Part shown: one piece after another, positions 1 to 17,000 of the stretch | Layout: each line of letters opens with the position of its first letter | Numbering within the stretch: the first letter of the stretch is position 1 | NCBI RefSeq assembly: GCF_009389715.1 | Contig: NC_052399.1 | Span: 2,248,938 to 2,312,937, forward strand | DNA length: 64,000 bases | Source: Phoenix dactylifera | Lineage: Eukaryota > Streptophyta > Magnoliopsida > Arecales > Arecaceae | Reading direction: 5' to 3' | The notes under the pieces: generated by a model | What the model was told of the DNA's origin: nothing | Database searches by the model: none | The model's input: only the letters and a program-made list of their open reading frames with translations | Translations under genes and position numbers: made by a program

Positions 1-255
1 TGTTATTTGTGGGTTCATTAGGATTTATTTCTGTGTAAGGGGGGTTTATGCAAGTTGTGTATTTGGGCCCTATATATAGGGAACTATTTTAATGATTAGG
101 GTTTAATGAATGATTAAGAATTTCTTTTCCCTACGTTCTTTCTTCTCTTCTTCTCCTCTCATTCTCTATTCTTCCTGCGTCTCTACAACCTCTTCTTCCT
201 TCTCCTTCTCTTGTTCTTCCTTCTTCTCCTCTTCCCCCGCACTGGTGCTACATCA
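1..255 (+). mobile_element. 3' part of an LTR (Ty3/gypsy fossil, same family as 14,012-18,573)
   Basis: This stretch matches the 3' portion of the 426-bp LTRs further right almost base for base and ends with the same TACATCA terminus. It is followed by ATTTT, the target-site duplication of the element between units A and B. Where the two LTRs of that element differ from each other, this copy shares the states of its 3' LTR. It is therefore most likely the 3' LTR of a duplicated copy whose body lies left of the window. A solo LTR cannot be excluded because the left part is not visible. Confidence 0.85.
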
Positions 256-1002
256 ATTTTTTAACTAATTATTCAATATACAACGTATATAAACTAGAGG
301 ATACTGTAACATGAGCCGATTCGGAAACTATGGACCGGTGGTTGTTACGGCACCAATCCCCAGCTCCGAAGGTTAAGTGGTGTTTGGAAGCAGCACTGCA
401 TATATTATCTCCAAAATCTGGCAAGAAACTCAAATAGAGCTATATCTTTCTGATTGGTGGGGTTCTTGTTTCAGCACTAAAATCCAGCAGGAAGACTTCT
501 AAGTCTCCTCAATCCATGACCAAAGCTGCTACAATTATCATCCACCTCATTACACAACCAATAATTGATCCAACTTTTTTTCTGCTTTATCAAATCTTTC
601 ATCATTACGGCGGCACTCTAAACAATCTTTCATTATTTTTAGTAGCGCTGCTGGCGAGCAGAAAGCAGTGGAAGGCCAGCAAACATCTTTTTTTTTTTTT
701 TCTTTTGAGGGACACAGGAGGTAACAAATGCTACCCTCTGTTTATTGAAGGCTGAAAGGGTTACAGAAGAAGGTTGAAAGAATACAAGAGTGGGAAGAAA
801 GCAAAAGAACATAGTATAGACGGAGAGTGGAGAAGAGAAGGGCAGGAAACTTCATCTTGATCTTTCTGCTGCTGACAAAGTTTGAGCACTTGATGCTGCT
901 TCAGGTGTTCGAGTCCCGAGTCGATCACTTTTAAGGTCCATATCCTATTCATCTGCACTCTGTTATCCCCCTTTAGCGGCGCTGCCTGACATAAATGGCT
1001 TA
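256..1002. other. HIPP 3' flank, no gene seen; reversed LINE-like tail
   Basis: This flank is present in units A, B and C. The short open frames here are not gene-like. A T-run near 689-703 followed by a tract present in all three units looks like the poly-A end of a minus-strand retroposon. I could not define its other end. Confidence 0.4.
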
Positions 1003-2060
1003 GACCCTGTTTGGAGGAGCTGTTAGTAGTAGAGCTTTTAGAAGTAGAGCGGTTGGAAGTAGAGCTGTCTAAACAGAGCGTTTATAAAAAGATGTTTGCT
1101 GCTTGATAACTACATTTTTAAATTGCTGTGGCACTTTAACATGTATTTGGCAAACAAACTTAGAAAGTACTTTTATGTGACAAAATGATCATAAAGGATA
1201 TTACCAGTATTATACCACAGAGCATAATAAAATATAATACGTATTAATACATAAATATATAATATGATATAATATTAATGTAATGTAATATATTATTATT
1301 ATAATATAGTACTATAACATTATGTATTATAGAATAATGATTGAATATAATATTAAATTATTTAACATAACATATCAATGTATTATGATATAATGTAATA
1401 TAATATTATATTTATAGTATAATACAATAATAAATATATAAAATATTATAATTATTAGTGTAAATTAATTTTTCATCCTTCTAATTACCATTTATCTCTC
1501 TAACAAATTTTCTAGCTAGATAATAAAATTGGTTAAATAATTACTAATATTTTTATTTATTTATTTATTTAGATCAGATTTTTTGTCATTATTTTATTTA
1601 TTTTATTTATTTATTTATTTATTATTTTATTTCATTGAAATATAGAAGGGTCGCCGGCCATTGGTGGTGGCCAGCATGATGGCTGCCACCGTGGGCAGCC
1701 ACGAGCTCCCAAAACAAAAAAAAAAAAGAAGAGAAAGAAGGAACAGAGGCGGCGACGTTGAGAGGAAGAAGAAGATAGAGAGGAAGAGGGAGAGGATGGG
1801 TGAGAGAAGAAGAGGTGGGATGAGGGTTTTGGAGAAAAAAGTGAGATTTAAATGGGGGTAATTTGGTCCAAAAAACAGCTCCCGGTAAAGCTGAAAACAG
1901 CATTTTCAAAAAGCTCCAAATTAGAGCTTGTCCCCAGAAGCTGTTTTCAGCTTTCCGTAAAAACTAAAACAGCTTTCAAAAATTTTTACCAAACACAATT
2001 TTTATTTAAAAATACTTTTGAATACTTTTTGGCCCTCTAAAAGTTTTCCCAAACAGGACC
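1003..2060. mobile_element. PIF/Harbinger-like non-autonomous element, unit A
   Basis: The element is 1,058 bp and is flanked by TTA target-site duplications (1000-1002 and 2061-2063). Its terminal inverted repeats start GACCCTGTTTGG on one side and GGTCCTGTTTGG on the reverse complement of the other. TWA-type 3-bp target sites and CCTGTTTGG termini are classic for PIF/Harbinger (Tourist-like) elements. The inside is an AT-rich tract (about 1,200-1,460) and a purine-rich tract (about 1,690-1,850). No transposase is visible. Unit C has the uninterrupted target site, which proves an insertion. Confidence 0.85.
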
Positions 2061-2439
2061 TTAAGCATTGCCAAAATTATTGAACTTCTAGTAGGCTTTT
2101 GCGAAGGTTTCACGGCGTGTTGGCATCTTATCAGTACGTGGAGCTAAATTGAGCGGCAATTTGCGGCAATATTTTTATATTTGTTTACTTTTCATCATGC
2201 TGGGTGCTTTAGGTACGGCCATTGAGACAATAGATCAGAATAATTAGGCTTTAGATACAACCATTTCGAAAATCCACACACACAAAAAAGTTTCCACTAC
2301 AGAATTTAGCTACACAAGTAGTTTGTTCTTGCTATGCAAATCCAGTGGAGAAATAACAATGACGACCAAAAATTAATCTTATTTTAGGGCCATCATTGCG
2401 CTTTTCCTTTCATTCTTACTATAGATTTTATATCCCTTC

Positions 2440-2725
2440 GTTCAAGCCCCGGTGTTCTCGTTGGGTTAAGAATTCAAATTCATTTTAAATTTAATCACAA
2501 ACACCAGGATCAGTCCTAATGGACTCGTGCTACAGTGTTCCATAGTCTACATAGATTATGGCCCGGATCCGCTCTGATACCATTTATAACAATCCAGAAC
2601 TTTATCCAAAATGGCTAACCGGAAGATATTATTTAAGTTTCTTGATCCTATAAAAGTATACAAGATCTACCTAGCGAAGAACCGATGTGGGACTACATAT
2701 ACGCTCGTAGAGGTCCTCATAATGA
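2440..2725 (-). mobile_element. TRIM remnant, unit A
   Basis: Read on the minus strand, this shows the TRIM family pattern seen complete at 38,106-38,537: an LTR with TAGTCCCACATCGG, then a primer-binding-like TGGTATCAGAGC, then a short internal region. It is incomplete on its left side. It lies in the 3' flank of the HIPP fragment. Confidence 0.7.
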
Positions 2726-2998
2726 TCATCTTAAAGACTATAGCAAAACATCCAATTATCAACACTTCAAATCATTCACATGCCTATCCATGCAAGAAAC
2801 AAATGAACCCCACTCCGGCAGCGAATAAAAGCTTTTCACATCCAAGAAAAGAGCAAAATAGACACCGAAAATCCCTACATTAAGAACTAATAGCTTCTTA
2901 CTTTCCACCATAAAACGCACCATTCATCACAAAACCTCTCCATCACCCCAGATGACCTAAAATACAAGTTCATAAAAGACCACGCCCACTACTTTCCC

Positions 2999-3273
2999 TC
3001 ACATGATAGAGCAGGCGTTTGGGTTGTCATCGCTGAAGAGTGATGTAAACTGCTCCTCAGGTGCACCGGGGCTCGGCACGGCTTGGTCCACATTGCGGAC
3101 AAACCCGGAGGGGGCCCTCTTGTCGTACGCCTGAGCTGCGTAAGGGTAGTAGACCAGATTGTAAGGGACGTAAGGCCAGAACTCCACCCTCTTCCCGGGG
3201 CTCTTCACCTTGTTCAGGAACTTCTTTGGCTCCGCATGGCCGGTCACGGTCACCCTGCTCTGCTTTCGGTTCA
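2999..3273 (-). pseudogene. HIPP terminal-exon fragment, unit A
   Basis: This encodes the C-terminal part of a heavy-metal-associated isoprenylated plant protein, from NRKQSRVTVTG through FWPYVPYNLVYYPY to the CaaX end CSIM and a stop. It corresponds to exon 3 of the intact gene at 33,778-35,767. Homology to that gene stops abruptly inside the exon near 3,273, exactly at the NRK codons. The exons carrying the metal-binding CxxC are absent, so this cannot encode a HIPP alone. On the same strand it is preceded by a TFIIIA-like 5' piece, so a chimeric transcript is conceivable but unproved. Confidence 0.9.
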
Positions 3274-3541
3274 GAATGCATGAGACCACTACCCATCCAT
3301 CCACAAGTAATGAATTATCCAGATTAAAAGAAAATCCAGTGGAATTCAACCCAAAAAAAATATAAAACAAAAGACAGATATTATGACATCCATCAAAAAA
3401 TTAGAACCTAAACTAGTTCATTCTATTACTATCTCCACATAAAATGGTGGTCTAGAACTTATAATATTGTGAAACATTTCCTTCAAGAATCATTAGATTC
3501 AAAGTGTAAGAGACCTGTATGTATCCACAAGGGTGAAATAC

Positions 3542-3717
3542 CTTATGGTTTGAGAGGATGTGAGATTTGATTAGAGATTTCTTCGACCTGCATATCCCAC
3601 AAAATTCGCAGTAATAGCGCTTGATATCCCTAAAAACGGCCCTCCTCTCTGACCTCTGACCTCTTCAGCCTCGCTTGCCACCTCGCCAGCCGAAGCTTGA
3701 GATTCTACAGTGACCAT
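3542..3717 (-). pseudogene. TFIIIA-like first zinc-finger exon, unit A
   Basis: On the minus strand this encodes FRDIKRYYCEFCGICRSKK followed by SLIKSHILSNHK, a C2H2 finger that matches the first finger of plant transcription factor IIIA (the 5S rRNA gene factor). The exon is bounded by an acceptor (CTAG before ATG at 3,715-3,717) and a donor (CATAAG then GTATTT). The frame opened by that ATG is offset from the finger frame by one base, so the piece looks decayed or uses another start. No later fingers follow; the HIPP exon comes instead. The copy in unit B is the same, including the frame offset. Confidence 0.8.
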
Positions 3718-4225
3718 CTAGACTCCAAAAACCAGGGAACCAGTCAGGCGCATTCAATTCCATCAAATGATTGCTCATCACGTAACATGAAATAATTTAG
3801 TTCATACAATTGTAATTTGAAATACAAATTTTTATGAAACAGGATTCTTAGCCTGGAAAAGTAAATCAGTTGAATCTATAAAGAGGTTTGCAATTCTTTC
3901 GCCAGAGGAAGATCAAGCGATAAACAATAGATTAAATATGAGCAATTATCGGATTTATGGAATAATTCTCAAACAAAAAAGACAAGCAACAACTTCATAC
4001 ACCCCTAACAACAAAACAGCATTAAATCTCATTCAAAGTGGTTGACAATTCTATGATATCGGGTAAGGAATTTATAAAAACCTACAAATTGCATAAAAAT
4101 TCAACAAAAAACAAGATAATCGAGAAAACACCGAAAGAAGTCAACATGGGTAAGCTAAAAAAATAACTAAATTTTGCATCTTCGATTGAGAGAAGATGAG
4201 ATAACAATTAGGATCTCTAGCTTAC

Positions 4226-4430
4226 CCTTTCCGCCGTGGAGAAGAAGGCCAAGATGAGATTAGGGCTTCGAGGCCGGGCGAAGACAACGGTGGGAGATCG
4301 AGCGCACGCGCCCGCGATGGGAGAGAGAAGATCCCAAGTCCCTGCCAGAAGACAATACGAACCCCTTCCCCTAGGGTTTGGTTTGCCTTCGATGACAAAG
4401 GGGAGGACAAGAGCAACGCAACGCATCAAG
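4226..4430 (-). promoter_or_regulatory. Likely 5' exon/promoter of the TFIIIA-like piece, unit A
   Basis: On the minus strand this GC-richer block has ACCCTAGGG and AGCCCTAAT motifs, typical of housekeeping plant 5' leaders. It ends in a good donor (CGGAAAGG then GTAAGC). It lies one intron (3,718-4,225) upstream of the finger exon, which begins directly at its acceptor. It is probably the non-coding first exon. The transcript is inferred, not shown. Confidence 0.5.
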
Positions 4431-4501
4431 CAGAGGCAAGTTTTACCGGGTCCAGAACCGGCCCAACTTAAGTAGCCTAATATAGAGAGTTTTTTTTTTT
4501 T

Positions 4502-4940
4502 TACATGAATACCCGTCTAAAAATTTAAATTTACATGAATATCTTCTTAAAATTTATATTTATTTTTGTATCCTTATAAACACTGTTTTTGTACAAATGC
4601 TTCTAATATAACAATTCTTCTAACACCATTAATAAAGACCATAATTATTTTAATTAAAAATAAAATAAAATGTTGAAATGATTTTTTTTTTGTCTCCCAT
4701 CGCGATTGCCTTATAAATGTTTTTTTTTTTAACATCCATCCATTAAAGATATTTTAGTCATTTTAATTTGAAACTTTAATTTTTTAACGGCATTAGATGG
4801 CGTGGGTATATATATATGCATAAATAAGGATAAAAAAAGATAGAGTAGAAAAACAAGTGTTTTACAAGGGTATATGTGCAAATATAAATTTTGGAAGGGT
4901 ATTTATACAAAATTTAATATTTAGGAGGGTATTCATGCAA
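4502..4940. mobile_element. AT-rich MITE with long terminal inverted repeats, unit A
   Basis: The left end (ACATGAATACCCGTCTAAA) is the inverted complement of the right end (TTTAGGAGGGTATTCATG). Both ends abut T-runs. Related copies occur at 22,827-23,262, about 56,371-56,656, 57,154-57,406 and from about 63,841 to the window edge. No coding capacity. The superfamily is uncertain. Confidence 0.65.
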
Positions 4941-6853
4941 ATTTTTTTTTTTTTTTTTTAAGACTTAGACCGGACCTAAACAGAAGATAGTGGTTGGAAG
5001 AGATGAGAGGGGCCACCATTTCAAACCCGAAAACCACACCGAGTAATCATGTTGGATTATTTTTCTTTAAAAAGTTAAATAATTTAGATTCTTGCAATAT
5101 AAACTAATGGCATCAGTCACACTTTTAACGGTCGAATAATCGAGATTCGTGCAAGATAAACCAATAGGCAACAATGATAAATTTAATAGCTTTGTGGTTA
5201 AGTGACGAAAAATGCGTGCATGGTAGTACCTTGAGCATACTGCATACATAATAAGGGCTTGGTAACTTGGCAATTCAACTAGCTCTCACTGAATCCTCTT
5301 ATACCTTATGGCACAGGAAACTCTTCAGCATGAATCGAGCGCTCCGTAGCATGAGTCTTGAATAATTAGTTTACTCCTTGATTTATAAAATTACAAAGCC
5401 GTTCAAAGGAACAAGGAATTTACATCGCTTGTTTGTTAGCCTGGTCGTCTTTATGTAATCTCAAGTCTCTCTTTCCCCCCATTACTTGTAAACACATGCA
5501 AGAGTAAGTGTAAACGATGATGATCTGTACGTAATAAATGCATATTTCCAAAAGGTTTTCGTCTTATCTAAGATCTTAGCAGAAATATCGATTTATATAT
5601 TTTTGCATCAGCATTTAATAATACAATACAAGAAGCTTATGGTGACCACAATCGAGGATGGGACGGAGATTGGGAAAGCTCCGATTTTATCTAGGTATAC
5701 GTACGTGCCATAGCGACCGCATGGGATTAGATCTCAAGCAACCCAAATCATCGTTAAATTCTTTATCACTGTCGCTAGTTACGATGCTTGCAATGTTTCC
5801 TGCTGTACAGCTAATGATTTGATCCAACTAATTTCTTGAAATGATAAAAATTTACATAATTTATCAAGATTTTTATATCAGCGTCGTTGTCCTACCGATA
5901 ATGAGAGTAATCTCTCCTCTTTACTTTTTTTTGCTCAAGCTTCCAACTCAATTGATATAATCTGGTATCAGCCACCCACCAAGTTGACCAAAATCTCTGT
6001 ATTTTATAAGCCTTGTTCCCACTTTAGCAAATCTGAACATTTTTTTTTTCTTCTTAATTTTTTCTGAAGAAAGAGGAGGGGGACTCGACCACCTCATTTC
6101 ATTAAGGAGACGAAGCGAAAGAAAAATGGAGGACACGTGTTGAAGACAGAGGGGGTGAAAAGAACAAGTAGGGACTAGGGATAGAAGAAACTACCAGCCC
6201 AATGGTAGTTGGAGAGGGAGTCGCTGACGAAGAGGCTAGTTCGATCTTATCCAAAAGCTTGGAAATAGGTGATAGTGTTTATCGAAAGGCAAAAGGCTTT
6301 AAGGATCAAGAGTCCAGGATGACATTCTCCGAGAATGTTGTTCGCATAACAAGAAGTCAACCGAAAATATACTTGGTTAAACAAGTTGTACTTGAAATAC
6401 GACACAAAGCGTTGCATGACCATGCGATGCCTTGCATGTTCCAGCCACGTCAAGGAGGTCTCTCCATGCATATCTTATCTCTCAAAAAACTCACTTCACA
6501 TGAAATCCCTTTGCTTGCTTGAACTTCCTAGTGATCAGAACCATCGAGACTTCCTTTCACATAAAAAATTTTGTGCGCCATCGAGACTCTTTTCCTAACT
6601 TCACTTTGCGTCATACATGGTTACGAGAATATCACGAGGAATTTCCATCCCACTCGAATTCACCCATCACGTACCCCAGCAGACGTGGAGAGAATTTTAA
6701 GGAAACCAATAGCTAAAGCGTTGTCGCAGTGAAACAAGATTTCTTCTCCGATTTCTTCTCCGGTAGCTAAGGTGGCTCTACCGATTTTTGTGCGATCTTC
6801 CGTAGTTGGACTACTGGTCCAACTCTAAGATGATGGGACCAACTATCTAACTC
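4941..6853. other. Upstream region of beta-glucosidase A, no gene seen
   Basis: This is intergenic sequence shared with unit B. The 106-codon frame at 6,202-6,522 is conserved in both units only because the units are near-identical. It shows no recognisable domain. Confidence 0.5.
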
Positions 6854-6860
6854 TATAAAA
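6854..6860 (+). promoter_or_regulatory. TATA box of beta-glucosidase A
   Basis: TATAAAA lies 83 bp upstream of the start codon and is followed by a pyrimidine-rich, C-rich leader, as expected for a plant promoter. The same arrangement occurs in unit B. Confidence 0.6.
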
Positions 6861-6942
6861 ACCCACCCCACCCCCATCCCCCACCTCAACCCCCACCCCT
6901 CCATACCTAGTATTCCTTTCCTCCTCTCCTCAAGCTCTCGCC

Positions 6943-12160
<5,218 letters not shown>

Positions 12161-12177
<17 letters not shown>

Positions 12178-12310
12178 TCTTATAGTCAGCGTCAGGACCT
12201 GCAGGATTTATAGTTTGCAACTTAGTATAGCAATAGGGAAAGGAATAACTGATCTTATAGTCAGCGTTAGGGCCTGCAGGATTTATAGTTTGCAACTCAG
12301 TATAGCAATA
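12161..12310 (+). repeat. 75-bp tandem duplication over stop codon and 3' UTR, copy A
   Basis: Positions 12,161-12,235 are repeated at 12,236-12,310 with a few changes. The first copy contains the true stop codon, so the protein is unaffected. Unit B has only one copy. Confidence 0.85.
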
Positions 12311-14006
12311 GCAAGCTGTTCAAAAAGCTAATGCTATTTAGTGTTTTAGCAGAGAGAGCTTGAATGTCTTTAATTACTTGTGCAATCTTGATTGCAGTAT
12401 GTTTTAGACACTACTATTAGTTTGCTGTGGCTGCTATACGTTGTTACTGCTTTTATATGTTCTTTTCTCTCTCTTAAGCGCGCACACACCAAACAGCTGG
12501 CCCAGGCCCGCAAGACTCATTTTCTTAACCAGGCCCGGGAATTATAGGTTGGGCCGATTAATCTGGCTCCCCTACGTGCCAAAGAGGAGCTGCCCAGAGC
12601 ACTTCAAAACTTGTTATATTTTGATTTTTTTTTTTGATATATTCAGACTAGAAATATATGAGTCATCCGTTGTTGCAAAAATTTTAATCTAAAGATCGTT
12701 GATCCAACTCTCAGATGGTGAATAAACTCTGGTTCGGGCCAGGCTCACCCAACTCAAAATCTATTTTGAGCTGTGAGATGAGCTGCGTCAACAAAATATT
12801 TGTTGTTTAATTGATAGTAATTCCAGCTTTGATGTCATGAAAATAAAGGAAACTGGATTAAAAATAAGGACATTATCACCAAAAAGTACCTTACACCTAG
12901 GTTGGCAATGGAACTAGATTGGGCTTGCTTTTCTTATTTATTGTTTTGCCTAGAGAAATAGAGACTCTTGCGTTTTGATCTATAGTCATTAGCCATAGGC
13001 AGAGTTGTGGCATGTGGCCTTTTTTTCCTCATCTCTTTCTCCCGCTCTCACATTCGAGCTTCATTTTTCTTTTTATTTTTCATTCTTTCCTTCTCTATCA
13101 AAAAAATAGTCTGCAAATATTGATATCTCCCTTTTGTCATCTCTCTCTCTCTCTCTCTCTCATCAACAAAAAAAGAAAAAAAGAAGGAAAGAAATAAAGC
13201 AAAGGCAAGATAATTTCCATGAGAATTTGGAAATGAACTACAAGTTCAAAATTTAATCTTGGAACACAAATGACATTTTTGTCATCAGGGCTTAAGACCA
13301 TATACCGTAATTAAACTTGCATATTGCATTGGCATCGCCAATAGGCACCATACATCCAAAATTGTTATCAATCATAGTTATATAACCTAAATGCTCCGCA
13401 CTTAGAATAGGATTTTGCTGCAAATCTTTTTCTTCCGAAGAAAAGTTTGAACGCCACTAATCCAACGCTCTCTAAAGACTGATCATCTATTTGCAATCGG
13501 ACAGCAATCTTACTTTCATCAGAATCTTATTTAGTTATCAATCCCGCCTTCACCTAAAAGTTGCCTGCTGGATGTCAGTGATTCCTGACACGATCGACCT
13601 TTCCTCTACGAGTCTAAGTGAAAAAGGCAATCAAACCTATCCGTCCTTCCCAACTCAATACATAGCTTAATATTTTATCTCACCCATAGTGCTACAAGTC
13701 TATTATTTCGTTATATTATTAAATAAGAAAGAAATATATCGTTTCAAATTCTGCATATCATACTTTATGATTAAAATATTCTTAGTATCTCTCTTAATAA
13801 TCATCTACGAAAATTTGTTGAAGACGTTATATATATAATCACCTAAATTTATTTCTGTCTTCATCCTTATTTGCATGATTATCATAGAAATCCCATATTA
13901 TTTAGATTTTATTTTTTAAAATAAAAATCTATGTCTTATCTGCGTCTCCAATCTTTTAATGTTTTTTCAACGGACCTATGCAGGCTTATATATAGTTTCG
14001 AATAAC
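12311..14006. other. Beta-glucosidase 3' flank, no gene seen
   Basis: AT-rich intergenic sequence shared with unit B, with a short CT microsatellite near 13,141-13,160. The open frames here are low-complexity. Confidence 0.6.
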
Positions 14007-14011
14007 ATTTT

Positions 14012-17000
14012 TGATGGGGACATCAGAGCCCTTCATCCAGATGATCCTGAGCCCCCGGATTGAGCCATACTCGTTTATTTGCATATTTATTTTATTATTT
14101 TATTTTTTGGCTTATTTGCATTCTAGGGTTTATTTGTGGTTTATTTTATTTCTGGGCTTATTTGCATTTTAGGGCTTATTTGTGTTATTTGTGGGTTCAT
14201 TAGGATTTATTTCTGTGTAAGGGGGGTTTATGCAAGTTGTGTATTTGGGCCCTATATATAGGGAACTATTTTCATGATTAGGGTTTAATGAATGATTAAG
14301 AATTTTTTTTCCCTACGTTCTTTCTTCTCTTCTTCTCCTCTCCTTCTCTATTCTTCCTGCGTCTCCACAACCTCTTCTTCCTTCTCCTTCTCTTGTTCTT
14401 CCTTCTTCTCCTCTTCCCCCGCACTGGTGCTACATCAACTTGGTATCAGAGCAACCGGTTTTGCTTCTATTGCCAAAGCCCCGATCCGTCAACAGTTTTT
14501 CTTTCCCTCGGTTACCATCAACAACAAGAACAGACCCCTTCCCTCTGTCAGTCCGCTCACCAAAGAAAAAAAAAAAAAAGGATCACTGCCGAGTCTGTGA
14601 AGGCCCAGATCGACAGCCATCCGCATCCGACCCCCCCTCTCTCTCGGTCTGTGTCTTCACCAGAGCAAAAAAAAAAAAAAAAAAGTTCTGCAGCCGAGAG
14701 AGAAGAAAGAGCCACAGCCCCTGCACCAGACTCTCCTTCGCGTCTCTCTGACTTGATCCATCAGTCGCCGCCGCTGCCCAGTGAAGGCCCGAGCCCACCG
14801 TCGGAGGAGCCAAATCCCACCACCCGTCGCGCCCACGGCCGCCTTCACCCCGCGCACAACGTCAGCAGCGCCACCAGCTCGCCCGCGCCGCCCACGGCTG
14901 ACCTGTGGCAAACCCGGGAACGCCAGCCATCCCCCGCTGCAGGTCACGGAGCCGCAGCCGTGACTGCCGACGCGTCACCGGAAGCGCCGCCGGCCGGAGC
15001 CCGTGACCGGCCCCGCCCGCCGCCATAGGTCCCAGAGCCCCGGCCACCGCCATCGCCGTGAAGATCGGAGCCTTCTCCCGAAACCATCGGGAGGTTGAAG
15101 AAAACAAACCTAACGGGTAAGATCCAAACCCGTTACCCATTTCTCTGCTAGCCCGGATCCATTCCAAAAAAAAATACACGTGCCTTGCACGTGAGGAACT
15201 AACGGGTTATCGGAGCGGTTCACGCCCGACAACCCGAATCCGACCGGATCCAAGGTTATAACAACACACGTGATCTCACGTGTCTCAAAAAAAAAAAAAA
15301 AAAAAGAAGTCGGATCACGTGACCTGCACGTGTTTCCCCTCAAAAAAAAAAAAAAAAAAAAACAACCACTGTTCTGCCGAAAAGGAAACCCTAGGGTTTC
15401 CACCGTCCCCTTCGCCGCCGTCGCCGAGCTCCGCCTGCAGCGCTGCCTCTGGCCGCTCCGCCTTTCCTCCTCGCCGCCGTCGTGCCACCCCTTCGCCGCC
15501 GTCGCCGAGCTCCGCCTGAAGCGCCACCACCAGCCGCTCCGCCTTTCCTCCTCGCCGCCGTCGTGCCAACCCCATTTCCGCCGCCTCGCCGAGTCTGCCG
15601 CCGCTCATCTTTCGCGGCAGCCTTCTCTCTGCCGCTCCATCTCTGTTGCGCCACCTCCGCCGGGCTCCGTCTCCACCGAGCCTCGTCCGCCGCCGCCGCC
15701 GTGTCCGCCTTCACTGCGACCCGAGGACGTCTCCCGTGAACAACACCGGACCCACGCCATCCTCGCCACCGCCACCCCGAGCACCACCACAGCACCTCCC
15801 CGACTTCGGCCGCCATCCCAACCGTCGCCTCCCTCATCTGCTCTCCCCCTTGGCCATCCATCTTTCCCGCACGAACCAAGGCCCCAGCCGCTCTTGCTTC
15901 TGTACTGGCCCAAGCCCGTGCGCCATCAATTGAGCGCGACCCAAGCCCAAGCGGCTGCAGGTCCGATCTCAGGCCCAAACCAGATTGTTCTTCAGCCCAT
16001 TTCAACAGCCCCGGAAGCCTTGTGCTGTAGATGCAGGTCCATAACTCCAGCTAGCTCTGCCCGGCGCCAACTTCGTGTCCGAGACTCCACGAGCAGACGA
16101 TTCTGGTTGACTGCATCCGCCACAGGTGATAGGTTTCTACTTTTTCTGGCTTGTTCATTTAATTATGTTCTAGTTCTCTTGCATGATAGCCACATTTTGA
16201 AAACTTATATTGCTGTTATAATTCAGAACATTGAACCTCTCACTTCCGAACCCGTCCTATTACCCTTTAAATCTTGACATTAAATTAGCACACCCTAGTA
16301 ACAGGACGTTTCTCAACATTATTCGATCATATTGATTTAGGATCAGAACAACTGTACTACTTGATTGCAATCTAATTTCTTAAATTGAATAATCTTAATC
16401 CTTAATTCTGAATAACCGAAGTAAAAATCAGCAACATTTAAATTTAAGCTATTATTGTGAAGACTTGCTGATTTCTGAAATCATAATAGATTGCATTAGT
16501 AGGTTGTCCTGCATCAAATTTGGTCCTACATCATAGTTATTAGGGTTTCATTAGTGACACTGCATTTCACATCATCACCCAGTGTCATCATTGCATGCCA
16601 ACCTGTAGTGATATGGAGTACTATTTCAATCAACCTAAAACCCCTGTAGCTACCATGAATTCCGATATTTTGAGGTCTATCTTAGAACAGATCGTTGCCA
16701 TACGGGCTGGATACAAAGAATTCAGACAAGAGATCCGTGAGCTCGTGCAACATTCTAGGACCCCTAAATCGCCAACCCCTGTTACAGCCCAACCTAAAAT
16801 CGGTTTGGTCGCACCACCTGTAGTCCTTCCCTACTCTCCTAGGCACCAAACCCAATACTCTAGGTGTCAACAATTCGGCTATATAGCGCCCCAATGTTCC
16901 ACTAAGACCTACCCGATTACTGAACCAGAAGTTAGGAACCAAGAGGCCGAATATGTCGAAGAAGTCTATGAACCAAATATAGAAGACTATGAAGAAGACT

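Noticed and set aside
516-958. Short frames repeated in units A, B and C
   Set aside because: They fall in the HIPP 3' flank, include T-run-coded Phe stretches, and are not maintained as frames in unit C.
6202-6522. 106-codon frame upstream of beta-glucosidase A (also at 24,511-24,831)
   Set aside because: Conserved only because the units are recent duplicates; no known domain, no splice or promoter context, and shadows open in other frames.
14393-15028. 211-codon open frame
   Set aside because: Starts within the LTR and runs through the leader; no domain, composition-driven.
15270-16277. 335-codon open frame rich in Lys and Pro
   Set aside because: It lies in the GC-rich leader of the LTR element, begins in A-runs, and is low-complexity with equally long frames in other phases and on the other strand.
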